NCBI GenBank assembly: GCA_022829145.1
Contig: CM040741.1
Span: 46,494,180-46,558,179, forward strand
DNA length: 64,000 bases
Reading direction: 5' to 3'
Origin: Albula goreensis
Lineage: Eukaryota; Chordata; Actinopteri; Albuliformes; Albulidae
The notes beneath the pieces are model-generated. The model was not told where the DNA came from, ran no database searches, and worked only from the letters and a program-made list of their open reading frames with translations. Below, in pieces: positions 1 through 49,696 of the stretch (positions are counted from its first letter, which is position 1; each line of letters starts with the position of its first letter). The translations under genes were made by a program, and so were the position numbers.

Positions 1-2177
1 TTTGAATATTATTCCAATATTATTTGATGCCAGCAAAGGATAGCAACACTGGTATGCTGAATTCCTCCATGGAGGAGCAGCCCAGGACCATGTTTTCAGT
101 TTATGGACTAGAGCTGGAGAGTCCAACTCAGCACACAATCCCACTGGAGTTGCACATGGGACCGTAGCATAGAATGCTTAAATCTGTAGGACAGCAGCTG
201 AAAAGAAGTGAACATCTCAGAACACATAAATAAGTCACACTTCTGTGGATTGCTTGCAGAGCTTGGCACCGTTGATCAGCTGTGTGACTGGCAGAACTGT
301 TTTGGAACACAAATAAGAAACCCTTCTCACATGGTTAACGATAGGTGCAAAAGAACCTTCTTGGAATATGTGGAATAAGTGATTTCCACATCTATGGCTG
401 CAGGTTTAGATACTGAGAATCAAGTCATTGAGTGGGTGGTGCACCAGAACCCCTCATCACATTCAAAATGCAGTTCAGAATTGAAGACTGGCGTTGATAT
501 AGTTTAGGTTGCAGAATGCTTCTGGCCTGAAAAACTTAACACACACCCACTTCTAGATTCATAGTGTTCTTGTCCAAAAGCCATCCCACATGGTCCTGAA
601 TTTGAGGCATATAGGCTGAAATACTGGCTTTTATACCCCACGATCAAAGGGGCAAGCATAGCACTGTTTCAGCCTGTGGGAATGAAAATTTATAATTTCC
701 AGCAGTTTTTTTAAAAGTAGAATCTTACACCAAGGTATTAGATTGGAGATTTTGGTCCCTGGGTTTACAACACCCCCCCCCCTTGGTTCCTACTCTCTGG
801 TTGATTGAGGCACCTGAGATATTGAATCCCTGTTCCTGTTACTCTGTGGTCTCAGGTCACTTCACTTGAGAAATTACTACACAGCACATCCCAGCATGTG
901 CGATCTACTTTATGTGTTGTACATACCCAGTAGATACTTTATATCTACTGGGTATTTTTAACACAAATTACCTTTAGCTGACCGGGTTAACAATATCAAA
1001 AACACCACAATTTTGCAATTGAAACCATTTTTTACAAGCAGGCAAAATGTGTTGTAAGGTAACAATGTAATGGTCATGACATTTTCCCAATGTTATAGTA
1101 CACACATGATATGGCTGTTTAGTTGAACTATTAAAGAACTAGACAAAATATTTTTAAGCATAATTTAATGCCTTTCCTGGTTCCAAACAGATGCTATGGA
1201 ACCTGCTTCCCTGCTCCAGATTTGAAATTGTATTTTATGTGGATGGAATGGTACACATCTATTGCAATGATGCATTCATGCTGGATAAAGGTAAACAGCA
1301 TTGTGCTGAAAAGTTATGAAGTGTTCAAACTCTGTCACCTAGTATGACCATAAAATGTCTTTACTTATTGGAGGATGTCCTTGCAGTGTATGGAACCGTT
1401 ACAGCCTTAAAATAGAATTTAAAAAATGCAGGCTGAAGCAACATGATCTGTAATTAATCTGCCCCACAATTAATAATTAATTCTGTTTGTCCTGGAGTAG
1501 GAAGGTGAATTGTGCTAGGAAGAATAAAGGGGTTTGTATATGCCTGTGATAATCTTTTATGATTTACTGGCAATATTAACAGTTTTTAACAGGATGACTA
1601 ATTTTGTTTGCATTTCCCTTATTTTATCCAACATAAATCTTTATAAAAATTCTTTAAATCCTCCAAGATCATGCATCTTTTGAATACTTATAAATTCATT
1701 GTAGTTTTGTCAGATCTTCAAACCAGTAATCCAATGAACCATGTGATGCAATGAAAAGTCACAAAAATTTGTATGAAATGGCAGAATGATTTATTGGTCT
1801 ACTTAATATTCTAAGCTTCTACAAACATTTATTTTGAAGTTATTTCCCTGATAGCAACTTATATAAACTGCTGTGACACCTCTTCTGCTGATGTTGTGAA
1901 ATGAACTTCATAATTTGCCATGTAAATTGCCACATAAAGATGTTTCTTGAGCATTTATAACTCTAAAGGAATGTGAATCAAACAAGGAGAAAAAAGTGAA
2001 AACCTAATTGATAAATTCCTATTGAAATTATGTAAATATGTGCCCAGATATATTCAGTGAATTCATAAAGCCTCAGACTTATACAAATTTAGGGTTTAAG
2101 TTTTTGCAATTATCCAAGGTAAAAACTAAATAAACATGCAAGAAGACTGACCATAAAGGAATAAAATAACACAACTC
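1..2177. other. Intergenic DNA downstream of grin3a
   Basis: AT-rich sequence with stops in all frames and no recognisable gene, tRNA or transposon. A C10-11 run lies near 772. A 14-bp-arm inverted repeat lies at 923-955 (see findings). Confidence 0.6.
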
Positions 2178-2324
2178 TTAACCAAAAGGCTTCCATGACC
2201 TGTAAACAGCTGGCCGATGTGGTGAGTATCTTGTCCACTCTAGTCTTCCATATTGTCCAGGCTTCTTTGGTCCAGGCCAACCTGGGGAATCAGTGAAAAT
2301 TCTAGCACCAACAGAGGTAAACAT
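2178..2324 (-). other. Unexplained 48-codon ORF rich in Pro, Gly, Trp and Arg
   Basis: An ATG immediately after an in-frame TAA opens 48 codons to a TAA at 2178-2180. The product contains DSPGWPGPKKPGQYGRLEW and ends AVYRSWKPFG. The bias to Pro, Gly, Trp, Tyr and Arg is unusual for AT-rich noncoding DNA. It also has a CCCCAG that could serve as an acceptor, so it might be a terminal exon. Other frames here are also locally open, which weakens the case. I do not recognise it and claim no function. Confidence 0.15.
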
Positions 2325-2679
2325 TTACCTAGAACCACCAGGATAATGACAAGATAATTCTTGCAAAGCCAAAACTGCAATGTAAATCATTCAGATTTAG
2401 GCAGTTGTATTTGAAATGGGAGAAAACAATTCCTACAAGCAATGCAGAACAAAAAAATCATCAAAGAGTTTGGAAAAATCATATAACATCAGCTATTTAC
2501 ATTTACGCATAAATATACTTCTTAAGACAGAAAAAGATGAAGAATACTCTTTACAACATCTACATAAATAGGAAAAGTTATGCAGTTTGAGCCCCAAACT
2601 TTTTTGTTAGCTCCGGGTTATTTTAATTTAAAATTTCAAAGATGGTAAAATGACCTTCTAATCGGTTCTAGTGGGCGGC

Positions 2680-2975
2680 AGCCCCATTCATCCATCAAGC
2701 TGACATTTTGGCTGCAGGGTGACATGGGTGCTCGTGGTGATGCTCTCTCCTGCTTCCGGTCAGTCCAGCTCTGCTGCTCACCAACTCAAAACCAGGCCAT
2801 GCGCTCCAGCTATGTTCATATGGCTGCTCAGTCCTCATCCAAAGGGCACCTTTACACACTCAGGTTCCTTTAGCTGCATATCGGCACAACAGATGAGTTC
2901 ACTTCAGCCCCACCTGTGGCCAGTATCACCCATGGGAAAGAAATTTAAATGGTCACGTTTAAAAAAAAAAAAAAA
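2680..2975 (+). repeat. Possible retroposed segment: GC-richer block ending in oligo(A)
   Basis: This block has visibly higher GC than the sequence on both sides and ends in an A15 run at about 2960-2974, the layout expected of a retroposed transcript or SINE. I found no clear RNA polymerase III boxes, no recognisable protein and only a weak short direct repeat at the ends, so the identification is tentative. Confidence 0.25.
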
Positions 2976-5900
2976 CATTTAAAATCTGTTACCCACTTCC
3001 ACATTAGACATTAAATTGAAACATATTTACAGATATCTTCCACAGATAAAATAAATAACACTTTAGAATGATCCAATAAAAAACATGTTACATGTTTATT
3101 TTATTAAATTTCTGAGACAAAAGATCATAGGAAATAAAACATGCATATTTTTATTTCTGCAAAAGATCAAACGGATAGAACAAAATCAAACAGTTAATAC
3201 CAATGTATCCATTCTATTCTTATAATTGGTTTGCACAAACTAGATTGTGTGGAATATCAATAACCAAATGATATTCTGAATGATGACAGAACAATCAATG
3301 CTTATACTTACAATGTCATTACATTGTATTTTTTTACTTTGAAGCCTGTCTAAAGTGTACTGGAGAAGATCAGTCAATCAAAGACTGCTGAAAAAATAGA
3401 GCTGATGGAAAAAATGAATAGAATGATTAATTTTTCAGACTTTCCAGATGGTTCTCTAAGTAAAAGTAATGTTTCATGTATCTACTGTCAGTCCGAATTA
3501 AGCATCCCTGAAGCACGTACAGCCTACAGCAGACTTCAGTACCACCTACATACTTTAGATTTAAGTACGGCCAACAATCGCATTGAATTAAAATTGCAAA
3601 TTTACCTTAAATTGCATGAACACCTTGTAATTAGAACTATTTTGGTAACAGTATGCTATTATTGAGTAACTGCAATTTAGGTAACATGGAACATAAGTCA
3701 GCGGTGTACATATCAGGATTGCCCTGTTATATTTTTTATAATTATGTAAATACACATGCTGTACACTGTGTAACAGCCATTAGTGGTTTCAGACTGTTAG
3801 ATCAATAACTAACAAGCTGTGAAAACACACTTTTAATCTGCCCCTGTGTATTTCCACACTAATGGCTGAATACAACTGGTTTCATGCAATTTGCGCTCTT
3901 TGTGAGTGTACATGTAATTTGTGATTGAGCTTGCTTTTGGGGGAGAAATTATAGTGCAAAAAAGTGAAAGACCTTTTGTATTCCCTCTTTGTTACAATTT
4001 ACTGGCCACATAATGAGCATGTGCATATTTTGGAATAAGCAACATAGGGGTAGAATTACTCAGATACCAAATACTGTGTATTATTCTGGATGTGCATTCA
4101 AAGTATTTGCACATCTTATCATTTCGTTCTTAACAGGTGATCCACAGAGAGTTACTATGTAAATGACTTTAGTTACAGCCATATTTAAATGAGGGATTTT
4201 TCATGCCTGGAAGAAATCTTGACCATGTACAGCTGCCATGAAAAGGGAAGGTTGTTGGAATAACAGGATTTGATAATCTTGAGCTGGCTGCATAATGATG
4301 AAGTGCACATTTTGAAATTTACATTTTTATTCATTCTGAAACCAAAATATTGAGTCTTCAGTGGCATGTTTTGTTCAACATACACTGTATTTTATTTTCC
4401 TCCAGGACAATTAATATCTAACAAAATGCCTCTTTCTTCCTGTCTTTTGTTTTTTTAATGTGAAACATAAACATCAGATATTTGGCAATCCCTACTCTGT
4501 CACCCCACTGCAGAATCTCCGCAGCCATAGCTGTGCCAGGATCTAAAGGACATCTATGCCCATTTGTTCAATGAGCAAAGGCAGCAGACCGCAGACCTTA
4601 ACGCCAGATTGCCCTTAATTGCTAATGAAGTAAGAGCTGTGTCCTCTTTAGCATTGGGGCTCAGACAGGACAGTCTGGTCATTCCAATGCATAAAGACAG
4701 CTGTTCAGTGCCACGTGTGGCTTCACCACATTCATAAATTCTTTAAAACAGCACCTCTTTAAAACAATGGAGGTGCCCTCCACCACATTTTTTTGTGTGG
4801 ATCTAAGTTGCATGGTAATTATTCTCTTCTGACGTGGTCAGGCTATAAGCTGAGGTCAGAATCTATGGGTACAGGGTGTATGTGCTGTCTTCAGAGGATA
4901 ACATGAAAAATAGAGTAATATTTAACATGTATTTGCTATCCATTTTTTTCTGTTTTCAAACCACAGCTTTAAAATGCTATGCTGTTGTGCTATTCATTCA
5001 GGAATTTACCTAAAAGCCAGTAGTCACGGTAGTCGCCATCCTGCAACTTTGCAAAAACAGCGCAGCGCTGCATATATATGTTGTATCCCACAGAATGAGG
5101 GAGTTAGGGTAAGAATTAAAACAAAATAAACATAGATGAGATAGGGAGGGTAATGTGAAAAAAGACAAAAACTGAAGCTTGGAGAACACACCATACTCCT
5201 TCTCCCACCCTGAACCACACTTGCCAGCCCACCACAGTGATCCTTGCCACTAACTCAGGCGGAGGAGCCAAAAACACTTCACTCCTGTAGCTCACATGAC
5301 CACTGGCTTTGTTTCATTCTGCAGATGCTTCAACAGCTAGTGCAGCATACCATTAGCATATACTCAGTTACTCATATACTCAACACATTTGAAGTACCCA
5401 GCTGGTGAGGAAAGGCCACCAGAGAGCAATGACACAGATGACTTTTATCTATCCGTGTCTTTCCCTGGAAAGATGTGCCAATTGTTTCCTCAAAAATATG
5501 GATCTACGCCCATGGCTGGCAATGCTGTGGCTGGGATTCAAGCATCCACTTTCTGGGCTCACCATGAACTTATGCCTCTGTTGTGTAAATCACACAGAGA
5601 CCCCCCAAAAGTCCCTATTAATCAAAAGTTGTCATTCAGATCATGGTACTACTAGAAACTGCCACCAAAGTATAATTAAGTAACTTTAATCCAACGGACA
5701 TACTTTTGTACTCATATAATAATCTAAAGAAAATGTGACCATAAAATTGCCCTTACTCATTTTGTGCAGTTCAAATAGTACCATGACATGAACTACAAGA
5801 GCAGCTCTTCATGAAAAGAGTAAACATAGTAAAACACAGTATCAACTGTGAAAGTGTAATGAAAGACAGTATGCTTGAGAAACATTGAAGTGAACGTTGT

Positions 5901-7435
5901 CATTCTGCGGACTGCTGTTCACTGCCGCTACATACCATTAAGTGTTACTAAATGATGATTATACATTTTTTATGAATTGATTTTGTGAAACATTATGATT
6001 GATGACATTCCATTTTAATTTCAGACAAGTGTATCACTGAAATAGTTTCTACTTACAAAGATACTCCAAAGCTGAGTTCTGTACCATAACATCTACATTG
6101 TACTGCATACAGTATGATAAAATGGGCTGCCATTTGATAAGATGCCCTCATCAAACAAGGAGGCTTTACAGTTCTATAAACATTTATATAACATAAGATA
6201 GCAACTATTCAACTTCTCAAGGAGTAATGACAATTAAGACAATAAAGAAAAACTGGTCTGTGGTGATGTATATTGTTTTTATAAATGAAAACATGTAGGC
6301 AATGGTATGTTTTCTTAATGACATGGTAAAATGTGTTTCAAATGTACAGTAAAATATGTACAGCAGAGGGAGCAACAACATAAATAAAATTACCATGACA
6401 ACCCACATCAAAATAACCTAGAGGATATTTTGTGGTTAGTGGTAGTGAGCAGATTCAGATACCCATTAACAACGGACTAAAGATACAACTGGCAAACTTT
6501 ACAGGCTTTTCCACCCCACAGCAGGGCAGAATTGTTTGCAGTTCAGGTTTGTACCAGTAGGTTACAAGACTTGACATGCAGTTTACTCCAATGCTATGAA
6601 AGCCAATATAACTCTTCGTTATCTATTTGATTTAGAGAAACAGGAATAAAAACAGACTCATTAGCCTTCCATTCGATTAGTGCTCTCAAATATGGTGATT
6701 CATGGAATACTACCATAATGCCAGACTTAACATGTGAAGTGCAAATATGTGTATTATGTTTAAAAATCCATGTTATTAATGTCTAACAAGCAGTAAAAGT
6801 AATGGCTCACAGGTTCATACTAAGAGCAGATTACATGAAGCAAGGCTCATTGTACATATCCAAAAGCAGATATCGGGTACCAAATAGTTCTCATAGCATT
6901 ACACATTAAAACTGCAGAACGATGCAAGACTAAAATGTCTTGCTCCCAAGAACACACAAAACAGTGGCAGCTGGAATCATACATTATAAAAGTGATCAGA
7001 GTACTTTGCATCAGTATGTAACAGTGACATCCCCACGGTAGCAGCTGTACATTATATTTTGACATCTTCAATACTTGCCTGTCATTTTGATAAAAAAACA
7101 GACATATTTTGTGGCACAATTGTTTTGGCTCCACCTAAAAGCCCGCTAATGAGTACCAGTTCTGTCCAATCATTCCTGCTCAACATTCATAATTCCACAA
7201 ATTAACCTCCATTTAAGAAGTTCCTCATATATCAGAAGTCATATTTTCAAAATACTGTATTTTTTAAAAAATAGGATGTGCAGAAACTATATTGAAAAAG
7301 TAAGTCTTAGTATCATCATGCCCCATAGCAGACAGTTCAGTTAAAGCTTGGCTGTATCCACCATGAGGGAAAACACGATGGACACTGTGTTCCTTTAAGA
7401 TGTCCTTAAATGAAAATCTGACCTCATGCACTGCT
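2976..7435 (-). other. grin3a 3' flank including 3' UTR of undetermined length
   Basis: On the transcribed strand, sequence past the TAG is AT-rich with no further coding similarity. Possible AATAAA signals (read on the minus strand) occur near 4330 and 4390 and again near 3095; I cannot tell which is used. A GC-richer stretch at 4500-4760 contains TTAATTGCTAATGA-like and CACGTG motifs but no gene. Confidence 0.5.
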
Positions 7436-45449
<38,014 letters not shown>

Positions 45450-46350
45450 TACTTAACAAATACTCCCGGTCCACACGAAAAACGAGGCTTTCTCCCTCCA
45501 CCTACACCCCTTGTGGTCCCCACAAAGCAGCGGCGAGATCCGTTCTCTGTATTCCAGATATAGTGAAGTTATGCGTCTCTCTTTCCTCAAGCTGGAGTCT
45601 AGCTGTGAACACTACATAGAATAATTTACTAATATCCTCAACGTATCAATTTCGCAAGCCTAAATGTGAGAAAACATCACCAATGTACACGATGACCTGT
45701 TAATTTTACATTGTCTGTAGCTGACAAGAGCAGAAATTGACAAAAATATATGAATGATTTTAAAGAAAAAACAAAATAAAAACAGTTCCAATTTCCATCT
45801 GTGGGAATGAATTAATAACAAGCTAGACATGATACAAGACAGCAGTTTTATCATTTGTATCCAGTAGTTTTATTTAGATTTTTTTGTTATCTGTATGCAA
45901 GAACGCATTTGGCTCCACGATATAATCCATTTGATAAAGCTTTTTGATATTCCAGTGCAAATAGTACATAAAAATCCCACATAAATAAATAATTATATAT
46001 TCGTCGCAAAGGCATAAATGGATATATGCGTTGAAACAACAAAATCAACCGGCGCCTCTTTCAGTGTTCGAAGAAAAAACGCACAATCGCTTGGTTGCGC
46101 TCAACTCCCACAGAGGAGCTTGGACTAAGGAAACCCCTGGCACAGGACACCGTTGAGGTTTTTTGTAGTTAACCCTGTCATCACTTCTCTATTGGTATTT
46201 CGTAAGGCTTGCAGAGATAGGTAAATGTCTAGTGACACACTGGACTAATAAATGCAAACTCTTTCCTGTTCGAAAGAGACCCGCAGCCCGCAGGTCATAT
46301 ACCGCTTAAATCTTGTGTGCGTTTTATGTCAAATATGAAATAAAAGTCAA
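45450..46350 (-). promoter_or_regulatory. grin3a: Likely grin3a 5' UTR and promoter region (CpG-enriched)
   Basis: The sequence just upstream of the ATG is clearly richer in CpG than the rest of the window: by hand count 26 CpG fall in 45001-45600, against 3 in 20001-20600. This is typical of a vertebrate promoter zone. I found no convincing TATA box or initiator, and the transcription start cannot be placed from sequence alone. Confidence 0.5.
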
Positions 46351-46995
46351 GCATAATTGATATAAGCTTTTCGTCTGAAGACATGGCAAACATCAGACTA
46401 CAGCGCATGTATTAATTCATATACAAATATGGCTATATGATACATTATATGTATATATAAAATCAGCATTGACATGATACAATATAAGATAAAGTATATA
46501 TACTATGCACTACTGTTTTGTTGAAAATATCACTAAATAACCCTGCTCAACCATTATTGATAATGCACTGGTAATCTGTGTCAGGGCATATACCTGTAGG
46601 ACTCTGCTCTTCTGTCTGTGTTTGTAATTCTGAAACATTCAGGACATTTCCTGGCCTCTCCCATTTGCTGTGGAAAAGGCACTTGTGCCAATGTGAGCAA
46701 AGGAATACATGAGCAGGGCTGTCTGTAGAGTGCAATGCAGTCACTGCAAACTCCACCTCATTATGAAAAAAGACAACAGTGATGGACTTAAAATGTCATG
46801 CCTCTTAAAGTGTATGTTGTAAAAAAAGAAATAAGATGCTATTGCTTGTTCACACAGCACTGTTGTATAGCACTGTAAAATATCTCTCCAAATTGCAGTC
46901 ACACAATTCGTTCCTACCTGTCTGCCTGCTTTAAAATAATGAAATGTTCATTTCATGCTGTCACTGATTAAGAAGTCTATGACATGGAGAGGACA

Positions 46996-47026
46996 TGTGT
47001 ACCTAATAAACTGCCCACTCAGTGTA
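46996..47026. repeat. End motif of a common fish repeat
   Basis: TGTGTACCTAATAAACTGCC then CACTCAGTGTA closely resembles the TGTACCTAATAAAGTGGCC / GTGAGTGTA motif that I recall as a frequent repeat terminus in fish genomes. No partner end was found. Confidence 0.5.
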
Positions 47027-47316
47027 CCCAGTAAGATAGTTATCAGATTAGCATTAGCTAAACATCAGGAAAAATGTATAATTTATTCAGTTTTGTCTTG
47101 CCATATTCACAGTTTTGGCTAAATTTAATTGGCTCCTGATTTGTAACAACAATTAGCAAACAACTAATAAGCAAACTGAGTCTGGGAGACCAAATTATGT
47201 GCAGTGATGGTCGTATTCCACCTATAATTGCAACCTCAATTGTATTTAGCTGTTATCATTCATAATTAAGATCTTTAATATCTATTGAAATATGATGTAC
47301 TCCTTTGCGGCAGATC

Positions 47317-47890
47317 TACAGTGGGTAGACAAAATCATGGAAAACCAAATGCAAAGGAGTGTAGAATGTTTCATATTAATGTGGAGAGTAATTAATTTAA
47401 ATCAATACTAATAAGCAATACCAATATTACCAATCAATTTCTCCTATAAAATGTTTTAAATCTAATATGATAAAATGGAAGTTTTAATGCAAGATGAGAG
47501 ATCTAACAGTTTTTGAAACTGGACAACTAGATGGTACCCGAATGCCCCCCTTTTCCCAGCCCAAAATCAGGTAAACTTGTTGATCTCCTGCTAACAACCC
47601 CATCTGACAACGTGAGGAGAAGGTGGCTGTGACCATGTGACTCCTTCGATTGAGACAAAAAGCCCTCAATTCTTTCCACAGTGCAGATGCACCACCAGGT
47701 GTGGCTGCTACAGAGTGAAGAGACCAGCAGAGCTGGCTGTCCTACCCCCTATCAGTTCCAAGCGATGCTGGACCAATTGTTAAAGAGGTCAATACAGACC
47801 TCTGGCCATAGCCAATGTTGGCATGACCAGGGCCAAAGGCAGGGATGATGCTTTTCTTATAGGATGAGAGTCTTTACAGCGTGAGGCACT
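47317..47890 (+). pseudogene. Tc1/mariner-like transposon remnant
   Basis: TACAGTGGGTAGACAAAATC at 47317 resembles a Tc1-type inverted terminus. 177 bp on, an ATG at 47494 opens MRDLTVFETGQLDGTRM, close to the start of Tc1-family transposases (MRDLT.FERGQIVGARM). The frame then stops. A shifted frame gives KLVDLLLTTPSDNVRRRW, in the position of the family's helix-turn-helix. No DDE catalytic region or matching right terminus is recognisable, so the copy is decayed and inactive. Confidence 0.5.
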
Positions 47891-48390
47891 TGGATGCCCC
47901 TGAAATGGTAAACTAATGTATTGTGTGTAAAGGAACAGTGTGGAAAATCATGACAACACTTCTAGCATTTAGAAACTTTATTCAGAAAGAGGAACAGTGG
48001 ACACATTTCAAAGCTTCCAGACCGACAATCACATAATAAACTTGTTGCCAAAACTACAAAGCAACATCTTCAAAAAATACTTCAGAACTGAATTTATACC
48101 CTTGTGACATCAAAGATGGTGCTTTGTGAGTTTCACAAAAGTGATGTTTATAGTGGAAAAGTTGCAAATTGGAAATTGCTTGTAAATAGAAGTAAATTTG
48201 CAAAAACACATACAATGTTGTAAAAAGCATGAGACCTGGGCTTCTGCACAGTGGAAAGGGTAACAACCTGATAATTCACCATTTCATCTTTTTTCTTTCA
48301 TCTGGAGAGGTTTATGTTTGGAGATAGCCAAAGGAAGTCTTATATCCTCATTTCCTTTGCTGAACATAGTTTTGAATCTCTTGGGCAGGT

Positions 48391-48455
48391 ATCTTGTGGG
48401 AGTCATTGGGTCTGATTATTACTATCTCATGGGAGTTACTGGGTCCAAAAATTAC
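48391..48455. repeat. Two tandem copies of a ~33 bp unit
   Basis: ATCTTGTGGGAGTCATTGGG and ATCTCATGGGAGTTACTGGG recur 33 bp apart in the same orientation. Intergenic. Confidence 0.7.
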
Positions 48456-49671
48456 AGCCAAGGGATTAAAAGCCATTTTCGTTCATCAAATGCATTCTAT
48501 GGTGCAAATATTGTGTCTTCAAGATGTGTTCATAATCCAGGATGAGCATCCATATTCACCACTATCCACAATCGCCCAGAATTACTGGACTTTTATGGGA
48601 CATTCGAGAACATTAAGTGTATTAAGTGTACATTTATAAATGTTCAGATATTGTTTGGTGTGTCCATTATGTTGTCCATTACACACATTTTGCTTATAAT
48701 AAATGTCTCATAGTCACTTTCCAGGTACTTTTAATTGATCAGATCAAGTAAGGCTTACATTTCCTGTAATGTGAAAAATGAAAAATGATTTCTTTAGAAA
48801 GAGGTTACATTTTTAATTTATTCTATTATAATTTGGCAAAAAATGTCAGTGGAGTCATAACTGCTGAAAGTGTAGAAGACTGGTCTTTGAAACTAAACCA
48901 TTTGTAGAAAATTAACAGGTCAATGACAGAGCAAATGGCAATGAGCCAAACCTGTATTGTGTTAAAATAAGGATAAAGATGAAAAATGATGGTAGAACTG
49001 TGTCAAATTTACCGTGGGAGAGAGTGATGTGATGGAGTGAGCAGTGAATGGAGATTGTGGGGAAGAATGAGTCACTCTGGAGTACGATGCTGCATTGTAT
49101 TCATTATCATGAAATTCTGTAACAAAAAGCAAGTTGTCAAGGTTGGCTTTCTGTCTAGTCTCAAGCACTACAAAACGCAAATGTTTTCAGCAGGATTACC
49201 TGATCAAGATGTTTGCTTTTACAAAACTAGCATGCACAAGGTGACCCCTGGGGCCGCAGTACAGATCTGAGCTAATACTACTCCTTCTTGATGAGTTGCA
49301 TATGCCAGTTTAATTTAAAATGCAGCAGGATTTTGACAGGAGAAAGTTCCTAAAACAAAAATAACTCTTACTCATGTACAATAAAACATGCATTTGTAAT
49401 GTGCTGCTAAAGATATTGTGGATGAATTTATTCACTAACAGTGCCAGAGGCATTTGTAGTTGAGTCGGGTGGTCAGAATTTGCCTGCTTGTCTGCCAGCT
49501 GCTGCTGCTCTTTCAGAATCCCCTCATGGATTATGCATCCTTTATGAAGCACCATCAATCGCCAGCTTTAAACTTCGCCTGGTGGATGGACATTTCTACC
49601 TAGCACTCTTCTTGGTTAACAGCTTTTCAGTTTTTCTGAAATGCTAACATATTTTTTTCTCATTCACATGA

Positions 49672-49696
49672 TTTTTTTTTTTTTTTTTTGGGGGGG
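49672..49696. repeat. T18 run followed by G7
   Basis: A simple homopolymer pair in intergenic DNA. It could be the antisense tail of a retroposon, but no body was recognised. Confidence 0.85.
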
